Assembly (NCBI GenBank): GCA_016787725.1
Contig: JAEUTZ010000016.1
Location: forward strand, 62,001 to 126,000
From: Cyclobacteriaceae bacterium
Lineage (GTDB): Bacteria; Bacteroidota; Bacteroidia; Cytophagales; Cyclobacteriaceae
Direction: 5' to 3'
DNA: 64,000 nt
The notes under the pieces are model-generated. The model was not told where the DNA came from and searched no databases. It saw nothing but the letters and a program-made list of their open reading frames with translations. Each line of letters opens with the position of its first letter. Position 1 is the first letter of the stretch. Below are positions 35,816 to 45,929 of the stretch, in pieces. The translations under genes were made by a program, and so were the position numbers.

Positions 35816-37210
35816 ATGAAAGTAAAAGTGTTAGGCGCAGCCGGAGGTGAAGTAACCGGTTCGTGCTATTTAGTTCAAACGGATCAGGCTTCTGTACTGA
35901 TTGATGCGGGGATGTTTCAGGGAGGTAAAGCCTCGGAGGCAAAAAATAAAATACCCGCAGGGGTAAGAGTAAAAGAAATTGATGCGGTTCTACTTACCCA
36001 TGGCCACCTCGATCATACCGGGCGTGTGCCCTTGCTGGTAAAGTATGGATACAATGGTCCGATATTTTGTACGCAGCAAACGATCGATTTGGCAGCCATC
36101 ATCCTTCAGGACTCGGCCCGTCTGCAGGTAGCGGATGCCGTGCGGCAAAATCGGAAACAGTGGCGCAAAGGAATGCCTTTGGTAGAACCATTGTATAATT
36201 CTGAGCATGTAGAGTTAATGAAAGAACTAAACCAGCCGGTAGCGTTGAACCAACCCGTAAGAGTGGCACCGGGAATCACCGCCCGGTGGATGGAAGCTGG
36301 TCATATGTTGGGCTCGGGAAGCATTGAACTTACTGTTACTGAAAAAGGAAAGCGTAAGGTGGTGATTTTCTCCGGGGATTTGGGTCCTCTGAGTTTACCG
36401 TTGTTGAAGCCCTTCGAACAACTTTATCAGGCGGATCTGGTGATCATGGAATCTACCTATGGCGATCGCGATCACAAAACGTTTGACGATACGCTGGCAG
36501 AGTTTGAACGCATCGTAAAGCAAGCGCATGCTTCGGGTGGAAAAATGTTGGTGCCTACCTTTGCAGTAGGCCGGGCACAACAAATCATTTATCACCTGGC
36601 CGACATGTTTCATGATAAACGAATTCCGGCTTTCCCTGTGTACCTCGACAGCCCGATGGCGTTGGCCGCATTTGATGTGTATCGAAATCACCAGGAGATG
36701 TTGGATGACGAGTATCACACCCTCCAGCGAAAAGGAGTATTCCCGTTAAGTGCCAGCTATTTTATTCCCAGCGCAACAGCCGAGTCTTCAAAGAAACTCA
36801 ATGAGGTAAAAGGTCCGTGTATGATTTTGGCCGGTGCCGGCATGTGCAATGGTGGCCGCATCCTCCATCACTTGTCGCACAACCTGGGCAATACAAACAC
36901 CCATGTGTTGATTGTGGGGTATCAATCCCAAGGTTCGCTGGGGCGGCAATTGGTTGACCGGGTTCCCCGCATCACCATTTTTGGTGAATCCAGAAAAGTG
37001 TTGGCCCAGGTACATACCCTCAATGGGTTTAGTGCCCATGCCGGGCAAACGGATTTATTGAAGTGGTTCTCCACCTTAGCACCCGCAAAGCCTAAGGTAA
37101 TGCTCACCCATGGGGAAGAGGGTCCCCGAACTGAGCTCTCAAAATTGATCAGGAAAAAGTATAAATTGAATGCCCTCTTGCCAAAAATTGGGGATAGCAT
37201 AGAACTTTAA
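35816..37210 (+). CDS. Metallo-beta-lactamase fold RNase-like protein (beta-CASP, RNA specificity domain)
   Basis: 464-residue cytoplasmic hydrolase of the group related to archaeal and bacterial RNase/CPSF73-like enzymes. HxHxDH is seen as THGHLDH (H62, H64, D66, H67). Later His/Asp ligands lie in GHMLGSGS and FSGDLG. The beta-CASP core is at about residues 185-330, with the RNA-metabolising motif GFSAHAGQ near residue 404 and a C-terminal TH-GEEGPR. Family members act as exo/endonucleases or as uncharacterised hydrolases; the RNA substrate is inferred only from domain composition. Confidence 0.93.
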   Translation: MKVKVLGAAGGEVTGSCYLVQTDQASVLIDAGMFQGGKASEAKNKIPAGVRVKEIDAVLLTHGHLDHTGRVPLLVKYGYNGPIFCTQQTIDLAAIILQDSARLQVADAVRQNRKQWRKGMPLVEPLYNSEHVELMKELNQPVALNQPVRVAPGITARWMEAGHMLGSGSIELTVTEKGKRKVVIFSGDLGPLSLPLLKPFEQLYQADLVIMESTYGDRDHKTFDDTLAEFERIVKQAHASGGKMLVPTFAVGRAQQIIYHLADMFHDKRIPAFPVYLDSPMALAAFDVYRNHQEMLDDEYHTLQRKGVFPLSASYFIPSATAESSKKLNEVKGPCMILAGAGMCNGGRILHHLSHNLGNTNTHVLIVGYQSQGSLGRQLVDRVPRITIFGESRKVLAQVHTLNGFSAHAGQTDLLKWFSTLAPAKPKVMLTHGEEGPRTELSKLIRKKYKLNALLPKIGDSIEL

Positions 37211-37220
37211 CTACACGAAG

Positions 37221-39368
37221 ATGAAACCTAGTTTTGTATTTTATAGTATTCTATTTCTTTTATTGCCCGAAGCAGAGACGTTTGCTCAATGGCCGAAAGA
37301 AATTGTTGCGAAAAGCGGTGCCGTAATTACCATTTATCAACCGCAACCTGAATCCATGCAGGGCAATATCCTTAAGGGTCGGGCTGCTTTCTCAGCTGTT
37401 GAAACCGCAGGAGCGGAGCCGGTATTTGGCGTGTTTTGGTACTCCTCCACCATGATGACCGATCTCGACACACGGACGGTTACCCTGGAGAGCATCAATA
37501 TTGAGGAAGTGAAACTTCCCGGTATTGAAGACTCACAGAAACTGGAGAAATTAAAAATGCTCCTGGAACAGGAGATTCCGCAATGGAACCTGACCAGTTC
37601 GCTGGATGACATTACCGCCACCATCGAGCTGGAGCAGTCCGTCAGCAGTGAAGATCTGAAGAACGATCCCCCCACGATCTACTATGTAAAGGAACCGACC
37701 ACCCTGGTATTACTTGATGGTGAACCGAAACTTCAGGACGACAAAGAAATAAAGATGAAGCGGGTAGTGAACACTCCCTTTCTGATCGTTGAGAACCCAG
37801 AAGACAAAAAGTATTATTTGTATGGTGGACAATTCTGGTATAGTTCTTCCAACCTGAAAGAAGGATATCAACCGGTATCCCCGTTACCGAAATCCATCGC
37901 TGCCCTCGATCAACAGGTAAAGAAAAAGCAATCGGAAAAAGTTCCGACTACCGAAACCGATCCGCCTGCCATTTTGGTAAGTGTGAAACCGGCCGAACTT
38001 CTTCAGTCCAAAGGCGAAGCCAATTTTTCAAATATAGAAGGTACCTACCTGCTCTATGTTTCCAATTCAGACGATGACATTTTCAAATTCATGAATGACC
38101 AGCGTTACTATGTGTTGCTCTCAGGGCGGTGGTATACGGCCATGAAATTGGAGGGTCCCTGGTCGTACGTGGCTGCCGATCAACTTCCGAAGGACTTTGC
38201 CAACATTCCGGAAGGATCGGCTAAGGACAACGTGTTGGTGAGTGTGGCCGGCACGGCTGCCAGCCAGGATGCCATTCGCGATGCCCAGGTGCCACAAACC
38301 GCCAAGGTAGATCGCAAGACCGCCACGTGTACGGTAACGTATGATGGCGAACCCAAATTTGAAAAGATTGAAGGCACCGCGCTGGAGTTGGCCATGAATA
38401 CCAGCAGCACGGTGTTGAAGTCGGGAAGTAAATATTATTGTGTTGATAAGGGCGTTTGGTTTGTTGCTAGCAATGCGAAAGGTCCATGGAAGGCGAGCGA
38501 TGAACGACCGAAGGACGTGGATAACATTCCGGCTAGTTCTACCGCGTACAATGTAAAATATGTGTATGTATATGATTCAACTCCGGACGTAGTTTATGTC
38601 GGATATACCCCAGGGTACATGGGGTGCTATGTGTACGGGCCAACGGTGGTGTATGGTACCGGGTACTATTATTCACCGTGGTATGGACCCTATTATTATC
38701 CACGGCCGGTTACGTATGGATTTAGTATGCACTATAATCCGTGGACGGGATGGAGCATGGGCTTTCACTACAGCAGCGGTTGGTTTCATTACAGCATGTA
38801 CGGTGGTGGCGGCTATTGGGGTCCGCCCTATCATCGGCCACCTTATTATCCACCCTATCGCGGGGGTATGTATGGAGGCCGAGGACCCACCTATATAAAC
38901 GGAGACGTCAATATCAATGTGGATCGGTCCAACAATATCTACAACCGCAGAAACGATGTGAACACCAACGATGTAAGACGTGGTAAGAATAGCGGCAATC
39001 CTTCCGTTTCCACCCGCGATCAAAATCGGCAGCCTTCGGTTTCTAATCGTGATAACCAGGCAACTCAGAATCGCCCGCAGGCCGGTCAGCAGCCGGCCAA
39101 CAACGGTCCGCAAAGAAACAACGATGTGTATTCCGACAAGAGCGGGAATGTATACCAGCGCAGCAATGATGGTAACTGGAACCAACGCAACGGAAACGAA
39201 TGGAACAAGACCCAGCAACCCGCCAACATGGACCGCGATTATCAGAACCGGCAACGCAGTGCCCAGCAGAACTCAAACTTTCAAAACATGAACCGAGGCG
39301 GCAACATGGGGGGAAGTTACCAGGGTGGGGCAACCGGAGCACGTGGAAGTGGCGGCAGACGGAAATGA
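37221..39368 (+). CDS. Large exported protein with aromatic-rich and Asn/Arg/Gln-rich C-terminal regions
   Basis: 715-residue protein with a signal peptide (ending EAETFAQ, about residue 22). The first ~450 residues contain repeated units of the type KYYLYGGQFWYSSSNLKEGYQPV, which recur as YVLLSGRWYTAMKLEGPWSYV and YCVDKGVWFVASNAKGPWK; three copies of a W-Y-G-PW repeat near residues 206, 297 and 415 are visible. After about residue 450 comes a Tyr/Gly/Pro/Trp-rich segment (PYYYPRPVTYGFSMHYNPW), then an Asn/Arg/Gln-rich tail without a clear T9SS sorting domain. Similar proteins are annotated in databases as carbohydrate-binding family V/XII, a label I cannot confirm from motifs. It follows the beta-CASP gene by 10 bases. 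Confidence 0.8.
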   Translation: MKPSFVFYSILFLLLPEAETFAQWPKEIVAKSGAVITIYQPQPESMQGNILKGRAAFSAVETAGAEPVFGVFWYSSTMMTDLDTRTVTLESINIEEVKLPGIEDSQKLEKLKMLLEQEIPQWNLTSSLDDITATIELEQSVSSEDLKNDPPTIYYVKEPTTLVLLDGEPKLQDDKEIKMKRVVNTPFLIVENPEDKKYYLYGGQFWYSSSNLKEGYQPVSPLPKSIAALDQQVKKKQSEKVPTTETDPPAILVSVKPAELLQSKGEANFSNIEGTYLLYVSNSDDDIFKFMNDQRYYVLLSGRWYTAMKLEGPWSYVAADQLPKDFANIPEGSAKDNVLVSVAGTAASQDAIRDAQVPQTAKVDRKTATCTVTYDGEPKFEKIEGTALELAMNTSSTVLKSGSKYYCVDKGVWFVASNAKGPWKASDERPKDVDNIPASSTAYNVKYVYVYDSTPDVVYVGYTPGYMGCYVYGPTVVYGTGYYYSPWYGPYYYPRPVTYGFSMHYNPWTGWSMGFHYSSGWFHYSMYGGGGYWGPPYHRPPYYPPYRGGMYGGRGPTYINGDVNINVDRSNNIYNRRNDVNTNDVRRGKNSGNPSVSTRDQNRQPSVSNRDNQATQNRPQAGQQPANNGPQRNNDVYSDKSGNVYQRSNDGNWNQRNGNEWNKTQQPANMDRDYQNRQRSAQQNSNFQNMNRGGNMGGSYQGGATGARGSGGRRK

Positions 39369-39492
39369 TTTATCACTTTGGAATCATGCCCCATTCGGCC
39401 TTTATCACGAATATTAAATTGGAGAAAACCTATCTGGAACAGGCATTGGAATTCGAAAAGGAGTTGAAAACCATCAACGAAAACCTGCAAAG

Positions 39493-39520
39493 AAAATGGC
39501 CGGGGGTACCCGGCCATTTT
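39493..39520. terminator. Bidirectional hairpin terminator
   Basis: A perfect 12-bp stem, AAAATGGCCGGG with CCCGGCCATTTT, has a GGTA loop. T-rich flanks occur on both strands, so it serves the convergent genes at 37221 and 39542. Confidence 0.9.
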
Positions 39521-39541
39521 GTTTAGTCTATTTCTCAATCA

Positions 39542-40036
39542 TTAATTCTTAATCAACGCGGAGGGGGCAGGCGCTTTTTTGTTCGCCTTTGCTTTATCAG
39601 CCAATGACTTGTAGAAGAACAGCCGGATGGTCTCACCGTCTGCGAGGGTCAACGCTGCGGTCATTCCGTTTACCACATCGCGTAATTCTGATTTTAGTGT
39701 TCCTTCCGGGCTCATATACGTTGAGCTAAGCTTTTTATCGAATTCATCGTAAGAACCATCCACCTTTTGAATTTGCAGTTTGCTGCTGATCTTTCCGGAC
39801 GCAACATCAATTTTTCCTAAAAAGCACTCTGAATAGCCATCGTGTTGCAGGCTGATAATGACATCATGGGTTCCATCAGCCACCGCATTGGCACCGCGGT
39901 CTTTAAATAATGCATACCACTGGTCATAGCAATCTGCGGATTTAGCGGCCGAAGCAGCGGTGGGCTTGGCGGCCGGGTTTTGTGCCCACAAACCAACACT
40001 GATCAAACTGATCAGAAAAGTAAAAAGTAGTTTCAT
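39542..40036 (-). CDS. Secreted protein of unknown function
   Basis: 164 residues from the ATG at 40036, giving signal peptide MKLLFTFLISLISVGLWAQ; the frame extends to 40087 but the added 17 residues precede the signal. The mature part opens with an Ala/Lys/Pro-rich stretch, then CYDQWYALFKDRGANAVADG and a small beta-rich domain with HDVIISLQHDGYSECFLGK, and ends in a basic Lys/Ala/Pro tail. No family is recognised. Confidence 0.68.
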   Translation of the reverse strand: MKLLFTFLISLISVGLWAQNPAAKPTAASAAKSADCYDQWYALFKDRGANAVADGTHDVIISLQHDGYSECFLGKIDVASGKISSKLQIQKVDGSYDEFDKKLSSTYMSPEGTLKSELRDVVNGMTAALTLADGETIRLFFYKSLADKAKANKKAPAPSALIKN

Positions 40037-40243
40037 AATGGATTCGTTATAGAAACCGAAATTAAGCCTTTTTTTAACTCCGATCAAAACCAGGGCAACA
40101 GGATAACTTTAAATTCAAGTTTGTAGCACCCGGCAAACAAATGGAAGAAAAAAAAGTGTAATAAAAATCATCTGCTTTCCTGCCATCTACTAACTTACTT
40201 CATTCTACATCTTACTACCTTTCGAACTCGAAATCCGGTACCT

Positions 40244-41392
40244 ATGATATTTCCAAGAGCAAAAGCAGGATTGATGGCAAGCCTGGCCATTGGTATTACC
40301 CTAATCGGTTGTAGCAACAAAGAAACCGTCATTCTGCCCCCAGTAAAAGTCAATGTGGTAAGGGCCATCCAAAGCGATGTTCCGATGTACGAAGAATTTG
40401 TGGCCCAGGTCTTTGGTCAGGCCGATGTGGATATCCGCACACGGGTAGAAGGCTGGGTAACTTCTGTGCATTTTAAGGAAGGTTCCACCGTTCAGAAGGG
40501 GGCGCTGCTGTATACCATCGATGACATTGAATACAAAAACCGGGTAGATCGGCAGGCCAGTGAAGTAGCCCGTGCAAAAACGGAACTGGTGCGCGCGCAA
40601 AATGACCTCAGCCGGGTAAAGCCGTTAACGGAGCTCAAGGCACTTAGTCAGAAAGATCTCGACAATGCACAAGCTTCTTACGAAGCTGCAATCGCGCAGG
40701 TGAAAGCGGCCGAAGCCTCCCTCGAAAATGCCCGCGTGGAATTAGGCTATACCCGGGTGTATGCACCCTTCGATGGAGTGGTGGGAATTTCCAACGTACG
40801 GGTAGGCGATTATGTAAGCCGCGCTGGAGGAACTTCCGTGCTCACCACGGTGTCCAATATTGGTGGCGTGCGGGTTCGGTTCCAGATCAGCGAACGGGAA
40901 TACCTACGCCTGGCTCAAATGACACAAGCCGAGCTCGCTTCTGCCAGCAAAAATGTTCAGTTAATTCTGGCCGATGGCACACTGTATCCGGAGAATGGAC
41001 AGGTGAATTTTGCCGATCGCGAAATCGATCCGAAAACCGGAACATTAACCATCGAAACCACCTTCCCAAATCCGAAAGGCTTGCTCCGTCCGGGGTTGTT
41101 TGTGAAGGCAAGAGTGCTGTTGAAATCGTTACCTAACTCCATCCTGATTCCCCAACGGGCCGTGTTTCAGCTTCAAACCCTGAACCAGGTGTTTACGGTT
41201 ACGGATTCCAGCACGCTGAAAGTAACCGTGGTGGAGGTAGGTCCTAAAATCGGAGATGGTTGGGTGATCACGAAAGGACTTAACGCGGGCGACCCGGTAG
41301 CCGTGATCGGTACCGCGGCCCTTACCCCCAATTCCAAAATTGAGGTGGTGGAAATGAAATGGCCCGAAACGGAAAAGAACAATCAACAGTAA
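40244..41392 (+). CDS. RND efflux periplasmic adaptor lipoprotein (AcrA/MexA family)
   Basis: 382-residue membrane-fusion protein linking the inner-membrane pump to the outer-membrane duct. Signal with lipobox ASLAIGITLIGC (Cys23). The barrel-sandwich halves start QVFGQADVDIRTRVEGWV and LGYTRVYAPFDGVVGIS, the latter a conserved adaptor motif. Between them is a helical hairpin rich in Ala/Glu (RAKTELVRAQNDL). The C-terminal membrane-proximal domain ends near residue 375. It is the first gene of a three-gene efflux operon, 18 bases before the pump gene. The 157 bases upstream carry no regulator gene. Confidence 0.94.
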   Translation: MIFPRAKAGLMASLAIGITLIGCSNKETVILPPVKVNVVRAIQSDVPMYEEFVAQVFGQADVDIRTRVEGWVTSVHFKEGSTVQKGALLYTIDDIEYKNRVDRQASEVARAKTELVRAQNDLSRVKPLTELKALSQKDLDNAQASYEAAIAQVKAAEASLENARVELGYTRVYAPFDGVVGISNVRVGDYVSRAGGTSVLTTVSNIGGVRVRFQISEREYLRLAQMTQAELASASKNVQLILADGTLYPENGQVNFADREIDPKTGTLTIETTFPNPKGLLRPGLFVKARVLLKSLPNSILIPQRAVFQLQTLNQVFTVTDSSTLKVTVVEVGPKIGDGWVITKGLNAGDPVAVIGTAALTPNSKIEVVEMKWPETEKNNQQ

Positions 41393-41410
41393 TTAACCCA
41401 CCTCCCGGAT

Positions 41411-44400
41411 ATGAGTGAATTTTTTATTCGAAGACCCATTGTAGCGATGGTAATTTCCATCCTGATGGTGATCATGGGGTTAATTACGTTGCGGGGCATT
41501 CCCGTTTCCAAATACCCGGAAATCACACCCCCCATGATTCAGGTTACTACCTTATTCAATGGTGCGAATGCGGTGAACGTAGAACAGGCAGTGGCTACCC
41601 CCATTGAACAACAAGTGAATGGTGTTGAGGAGATGTTGTACATGAAGTCCATCAATGCAGCCGATGGCTCTTTGACGTTGCAGGTTTCCTTTGAGGTTGG
41701 CACCGATCTGGACAATGCCAACATGCTCACGCAAAACCGGGTGTCGCAGGCCAGCGCCAAAATGCCGAATGAAGTAAAGGCCTTTGGCGTGACCACAAAA
41801 AAATCATTGGTGTTTCCACTGATGCTGGTGTCATTGACCTCGCCCGCAGCTACCTATGACGGACTTTTTCTGAACAACTATGCCAACATCAACATTGTCG
41901 ATCAGCTAAAACGACTGAAAGGGGTGGGTGATGTGATTCTTTTTGGCGGAGCCGATTACTCGATGCGGGTATGGTTAAAGCCGGATCAGCTCACCAAACT
42001 GAACCTAACGGTAAACGATGTGGTGAATGCCGTTAAAAAACAAAATGCGATTTCTCCGGGCGGTAAGTTTGGTGCTCCGCCCACTCCGAAAGGGGTTGAA
42101 TACACCTACAGTGTGCTCTTGCAGGAGCGGCTGGTAACAGAAGAAGAATTCGGAGACATCATTGTGAAATCGGATGAGAAGGGTTCTATTATCCGGCTCA
42201 AAGACATAGCGCGCCTCGAATTAGGAATGGAGAACTACAATTCCTTTAGCCGCCTTAATAGCAAATCTGCCAGCACCATTGTTGTGTATCAGATGCCCGG
42301 CTCCAATGCATTGGACGTTGCCGCCAGTGTACAGAGTACGATGGCCGAATTGAGCACACGCTTTCCCGAAGACCTGAACTATGACATTTCGCTGAATACG
42401 ACCCGGGCTGTTTCCGTAGGGATTGAAGAGATTATTCACACCCTGTTCGAAGCGGTCGTGCTCGTAATTCTCGTGGTGTTCCTCTTCCTGCAAGACTGGC
42501 GCGCCACATTGATCCCGTTGTTAACGGTGCCGGTATCGCTGATCGGTACATTCATCATCTTTCCCTTGTTGGGATTTTCAGTGAACGTATTGTCTTTGTT
42601 GGGGCTGGTGCTGGCCATCGGGTTGGTGGTGGATGATGCTATTGTGGTGGTAGAGGCAGTCATGCACAACATCGAACATGGCATGAATCCGAAGGAGGCC
42701 ACCCAAAAAGCAATGAAAGAGGTGGGGGGACCAGTTGTAGCCATTGCGCTGATTCTTGCGGCTGTGTTTGTGCCGGTGGCGTTTGCCGGGGGGATTACCG
42801 GAAGATTGTATCAGCAGTTTGCGATCACCATAGCCATCTCCGTGTTGTTCTCCGCCTTCAATGCCCTCACGCTGAGTCCAGCGCTGAGCGCAATCTTGTT
42901 AAAACCAAAAAAGAAATCTACGGGTTGGCTGCAGCGATTCTTCGATGCCTTCAACCGCATGTTTGACAAGTTTACATTGGGCTACACCGGAGTAGCCGGC
43001 ATCGTGGCCCGCAAGTCGATCCGGTCCGTGATCATTATTGGAGTGGTGCTGGGCGTAACCGCCTTGTTAGGCCGCAACATTCCGGGCGGATTTGTTCCAG
43101 AGGAAGACGAAGGGTACTACCTGGTTAATATTCAGTTGCCAGATGCAGCCTCCATGGAACGTACGGATGAGGTTGCCCAGAAGATTGAAAAAATTATTAA
43201 CGAAACAGAAGGCGTTGCGTACTCAACCATGGTGGTGGGGTACAGTATGCTCACCCAATCTTTTTCAACCAACAATGCCTTTGTATTCATTTCCCTGGAA
43301 CCCTGGGAAGAACGGGAGAAAACAGCCAAGCAGCTCATTCAACAAACCAACCTGGCCTTCCGGAATATTTCGGAAGCAACGGCTATCGCCTTTGGTCCGC
43401 CTCCAATTGAAGGGTTAGGTACTTCGGCCGGGTTCACGTTACAGCTGCTGGACCGGTCTGGCAATACACCCCAGTACCTCGATCAGCAGGCCCGCAATTT
43501 CATAACCGAAGTCAGGAAGCGACCCGAAATTGCCAACGCGTTTACGTTATTTCGATCCAACGTACCCCAAAAGCAAATTGTGATCGATTATGACAAAGCC
43601 GAAAAGCTGAACATCGATCTCACGGAAATCAACAGTACGATTTCGGCCTATCTCGGTAGCAGTTATGTCAATGATTTCAACCGGTTTGGTCGCCAATACA
43701 AAGTATTTGTGCAGGCGGAAGCTGAAGACCGTCTTACCCCGGATGACATTGCCCGCTATTATGTGCGCAGCCGAACGGGTGAGATCATTCCGTTGAATAC
43801 GCTGGCCTACGTAAATGATATCAGTGGCCCTGCGTACACCAACCGGTTTAACATGTTCCGTGCGGCCGAAATTTCAGGCGCTCCTGCCGAAGGGTATAGT
43901 TCTTCGGATGCGCTGCGTGCCCTCGAAGAAGTGGCGGCCACCCTCCCCAAAGAGCTGGGCATTGCGTGGAGCAACATGTCGTACCAGGAAAAAGCAGCCG
44001 AAGGAACCGGCAGCACCATGTTTCTCATGGCTCTGGTGTTTGTGTTCTTGATTCTGGCGGCTCAGTATGAGAGTTGGAAACTGCCGTTCAGTGTCTTGCT
44101 GGGTGTGCCCGCAGCAATTTTTGGTGCCTTCCTTGGATTGTGGCTGGGTGGATTGTGGAGCACAAGTTATGTGAACAATGTGTTCGCACAAATCGGGTTG
44201 GTGATGTTGATTGGCTTGACGGCCAAGAACGCGATTCTGATTGTGGAGTTTGCCAAACTGCTGCACGAAGAGCAAGGCAAACCATTATTTGAAGCGGCTC
44301 TTGAGTCGGCAAAGTTGCGCTTGCGTCCTATCTTAATGACTTCCTTTGCCTTCATGTTGGGTGTGGTTCCGTTGTTAACGGCCTCCGGTGCAGGGGCAGA

Positions 44401-44554
44401 AGCAAGGAAGGTGATGGGCATGGCCGTATTCAGCGGCACCCTGATTGCTACCATCATTGGGGTCATTGTTGTACCGGGATTGTTCGTGCTGATTGAAAGC
44501 ATTGGAGCAAAAAAGAAACCCGATTCTGTTTCACCTTCTGAACCGGCTCATTAA
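41411..44554 (+). CDS. RND efflux pump, HAE-1 family (AcrB/MexB type)
   Basis: 1047-residue inner-membrane proton/drug antiporter with 12 helices. The proton-relay aspartates of helix 4 are in GLVVDDAIVVVEA (D408 and D409, equivalent to AcrB D407/D408), and Lys939 in GLTAKNAILIVEFA matches AcrB K940. The N-terminus MSEFFIRRPIVAMVISIL is typical, and the periplasmic docking and porter domains lie at 40-330 and 560-860. The substrate range cannot be read. It lies two bases upstream of the outer-membrane factor gene. Confidence 0.96.
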   Translation: MSEFFIRRPIVAMVISILMVIMGLITLRGIPVSKYPEITPPMIQVTTLFNGANAVNVEQAVATPIEQQVNGVEEMLYMKSINAADGSLTLQVSFEVGTDLDNANMLTQNRVSQASAKMPNEVKAFGVTTKKSLVFPLMLVSLTSPAATYDGLFLNNYANINIVDQLKRLKGVGDVILFGGADYSMRVWLKPDQLTKLNLTVNDVVNAVKKQNAISPGGKFGAPPTPKGVEYTYSVLLQERLVTEEEFGDIIVKSDEKGSIIRLKDIARLELGMENYNSFSRLNSKSASTIVVYQMPGSNALDVAASVQSTMAELSTRFPEDLNYDISLNTTRAVSVGIEEIIHTLFEAVVLVILVVFLFLQDWRATLIPLLTVPVSLIGTFIIFPLLGFSVNVLSLLGLVLAIGLVVDDAIVVVEAVMHNIEHGMNPKEATQKAMKEVGGPVVAIALILAAVFVPVAFAGGITGRLYQQFAITIAISVLFSAFNALTLSPALSAILLKPKKKSTGWLQRFFDAFNRMFDKFTLGYTGVAGIVARKSIRSVIIIGVVLGVTALLGRNIPGGFVPEEDEGYYLVNIQLPDAASMERTDEVAQKIEKIINETEGVAYSTMVVGYSMLTQSFSTNNAFVFISLEPWEEREKTAKQLIQQTNLAFRNISEATAIAFGPPPIEGLGTSAGFTLQLLDRSGNTPQYLDQQARNFITEVRKRPEIANAFTLFRSNVPQKQIVIDYDKAEKLNIDLTEINSTISAYLGSSYVNDFNRFGRQYKVFVQAEAEDRLTPDDIARYYVRSRTGEIIPLNTLAYVNDISGPAYTNRFNMFRAAEISGAPAEGYSSSDALRALEEVAATLPKELGIAWSNMSYQEKAAEGTGSTMFLMALVFVFLILAAQYESWKLPFSVLLGVPAAIFGAFLGLWLGGLWSTSYVNNVFAQIGLVMLIGLTAKNAILIVEFAKLLHEEQGKPLFEAALESAKLRLRPILMTSFAFMLGVVPLLTASGAGAEARKVMGMAVFSGTLIATIIGVIVVPGLFVLIESIGAKKKPDSVSPSEPAH

Positions 44555-44555
44555 T

Positions 44556-45929
44556 ATGAAGAAGTTAGTTTTTATTATATCCATGTTGTGGTTGGCAGGG
44601 TGTGCTGTGGGTCCTAAATATTCCAGGCCGGAAACCAAAAAACCGGAAGCCTATGTGCAGGCACCTACGAAAACGGATTCCATCACCAACCTGAAGTGGT
44701 GGGATGTGTATGAAGATACGGTGCTGCAATCCTTGATTCAGGTTGCGATCGATTCCAACCTCGACCTGATGACGGCCGTGGCACGCGTGGATGAAGCAAA
44801 AGCTATCCTGGGATATAATCAAGCCAACCTCTTTCCCTTTTTGGATTATAGTGCACGCGGTCGGGCTTCTGATTTTCGTTCTACGGCTGAAGGTGCAGGG
44901 GTAACCTTCCCGCAAAGTTCTGTGGCATTGTTGGGCAACGTTTCCTGGGAAATCGACTTATGGGGCAAACTGCGCCATGCAAACCGGGCTGCCTTTGCCG
45001 ATCTCATCGCCACCGATGAAGGGCGGAAATCAATCTACCTAAGTTTAGTCGCCCAGGTGGCTGAATTGTATTTTACCCTGCGCGGGTTAGACGAACGATA
45101 CAGCATTACCCAACGCACTTATGAAACCCGCATGGAATATTTGCGGATCATCACGCTGCGGTTTGAGCGAGGTGAAACCTCCGAGCTGGATAAGCTGCAG
45201 GCCGAACAAATTGCGGCTGGCTCGCACGCACAACTGTTTAGTCTGGAGCGGGCCATCATTGCTGTTGAGAATGCCATCAATGTTTTATTAGGTCAGACGT
45301 ACGCACCCGTTGCCCGGGGGTTGCGGAACGACCAACAGCAGTTGCCGGTGGAGATCCCAAGCGGATTGCCTTCTGAACTATTGGAGCGCAGACCGGATAT
45401 TCGTTCGGCAGAACAACAGCTGGTAGCACAAACAGAACGCGTAGGCATTGCCGTAGCCTTGCGGTTTCCCTCCTTAAGTCTTACAGGCCTATTGGGAGTA
45501 GCCAGCCCCGACATTTCCAATTTGTTTTCAGGAGATGCCGTGCTGGGCTCAGTAACCGGACAATTAGCCGGGCCGATATTCCGGTTTAATCAGAACAAGC
45601 GCAGGGTGGAAGCGGAGCGAGCGAAAGCCATGCAGATGGGATATCAGTATGAGAAAACCATCTTGGTAGCATTTGCTGAAGTAGAAAATTCACTGGCGGA
45701 AATCCGCACTTACCGCAACGAGTTTGCTGCGCGCCAAACGCAGGTGGCGGCTACTGAGCGCTCTTTATTACTATCAAAAGCCTTGTATGACAATGGATAT
45801 ACTTCGTTCCTGCAAGTGCTGGATGCCGAGCGCGAATTATACAATTCGCAATTTGAGAAATCGCTGGCCTTACAAAGTCAGCTGATCTCAACCGTTCGGT
45901 TGTATAAAGCCCTGGGCGGTGGATGGTAG
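44556..45929 (+). CDS. Outer-membrane efflux factor lipoprotein (OprM/NodT family)
   Basis: 457 residues from the ATG at 44556; a longer frame starts inside the pump gene at 44493 but lacks a signal. Lipobox at MLWLAGCAVGPKY (Cys16), then the family motif KWWDVYEDTVLQSLIQVAID. Two repeats, each with a long helix of about 60 residues, follow, the second with LLERRPDIRSAEQQLVAQTE. The ending YTSFLQVLDAERELYNSQF is characteristic. It completes the tripartite exporter. Confidence 0.95.
   Translation: MKKLVFIISMLWLAGCAVGPKYSRPETKKPEAYVQAPTKTDSITNLKWWDVYEDTVLQSLIQVAIDSNLDLMTAVARVDEAKAILGYNQANLFPFLDYSARGRASDFRSTAEGAGVTFPQSSVALLGNVSWEIDLWGKLRHANRAAFADLIATDEGRKSIYLSLVAQVAELYFTLRGLDERYSITQRTYETRMEYLRIITLRFERGETSELDKLQAEQIAAGSHAQLFSLERAIIAVENAINVLLGQTYAPVARGLRNDQQQLPVEIPSGLPSELLERRPDIRSAEQQLVAQTERVGIAVALRFPSLSLTGLLGVASPDISNLFSGDAVLGSVTGQLAGPIFRFNQNKRRVEAERAKAMQMGYQYEKTILVAFAEVENSLAEIRTYRNEFAARQTQVAATERSLLLSKALYDNGYTSFLQVLDAERELYNSQFEKSLALQSQLISTVRLYKALGGGW

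Noticed and set aside
38673-39254. 193-codon antisense ORF on the minus strand
   Set aside because: It lies wholly in the low-complexity Tyr/Gly/Asn region of the gene at 37221, whose codon bias creates open antisense frames.
39365-39526. A 53-codon ORF (ATG overlapping the stop of the 37221 gene, to 39526)
   Set aside because: It includes the perfect bidirectional terminator hairpin in its coding part, has no recognisable family and lies at a convergent gene end; the overlap ATGA is probably chance.
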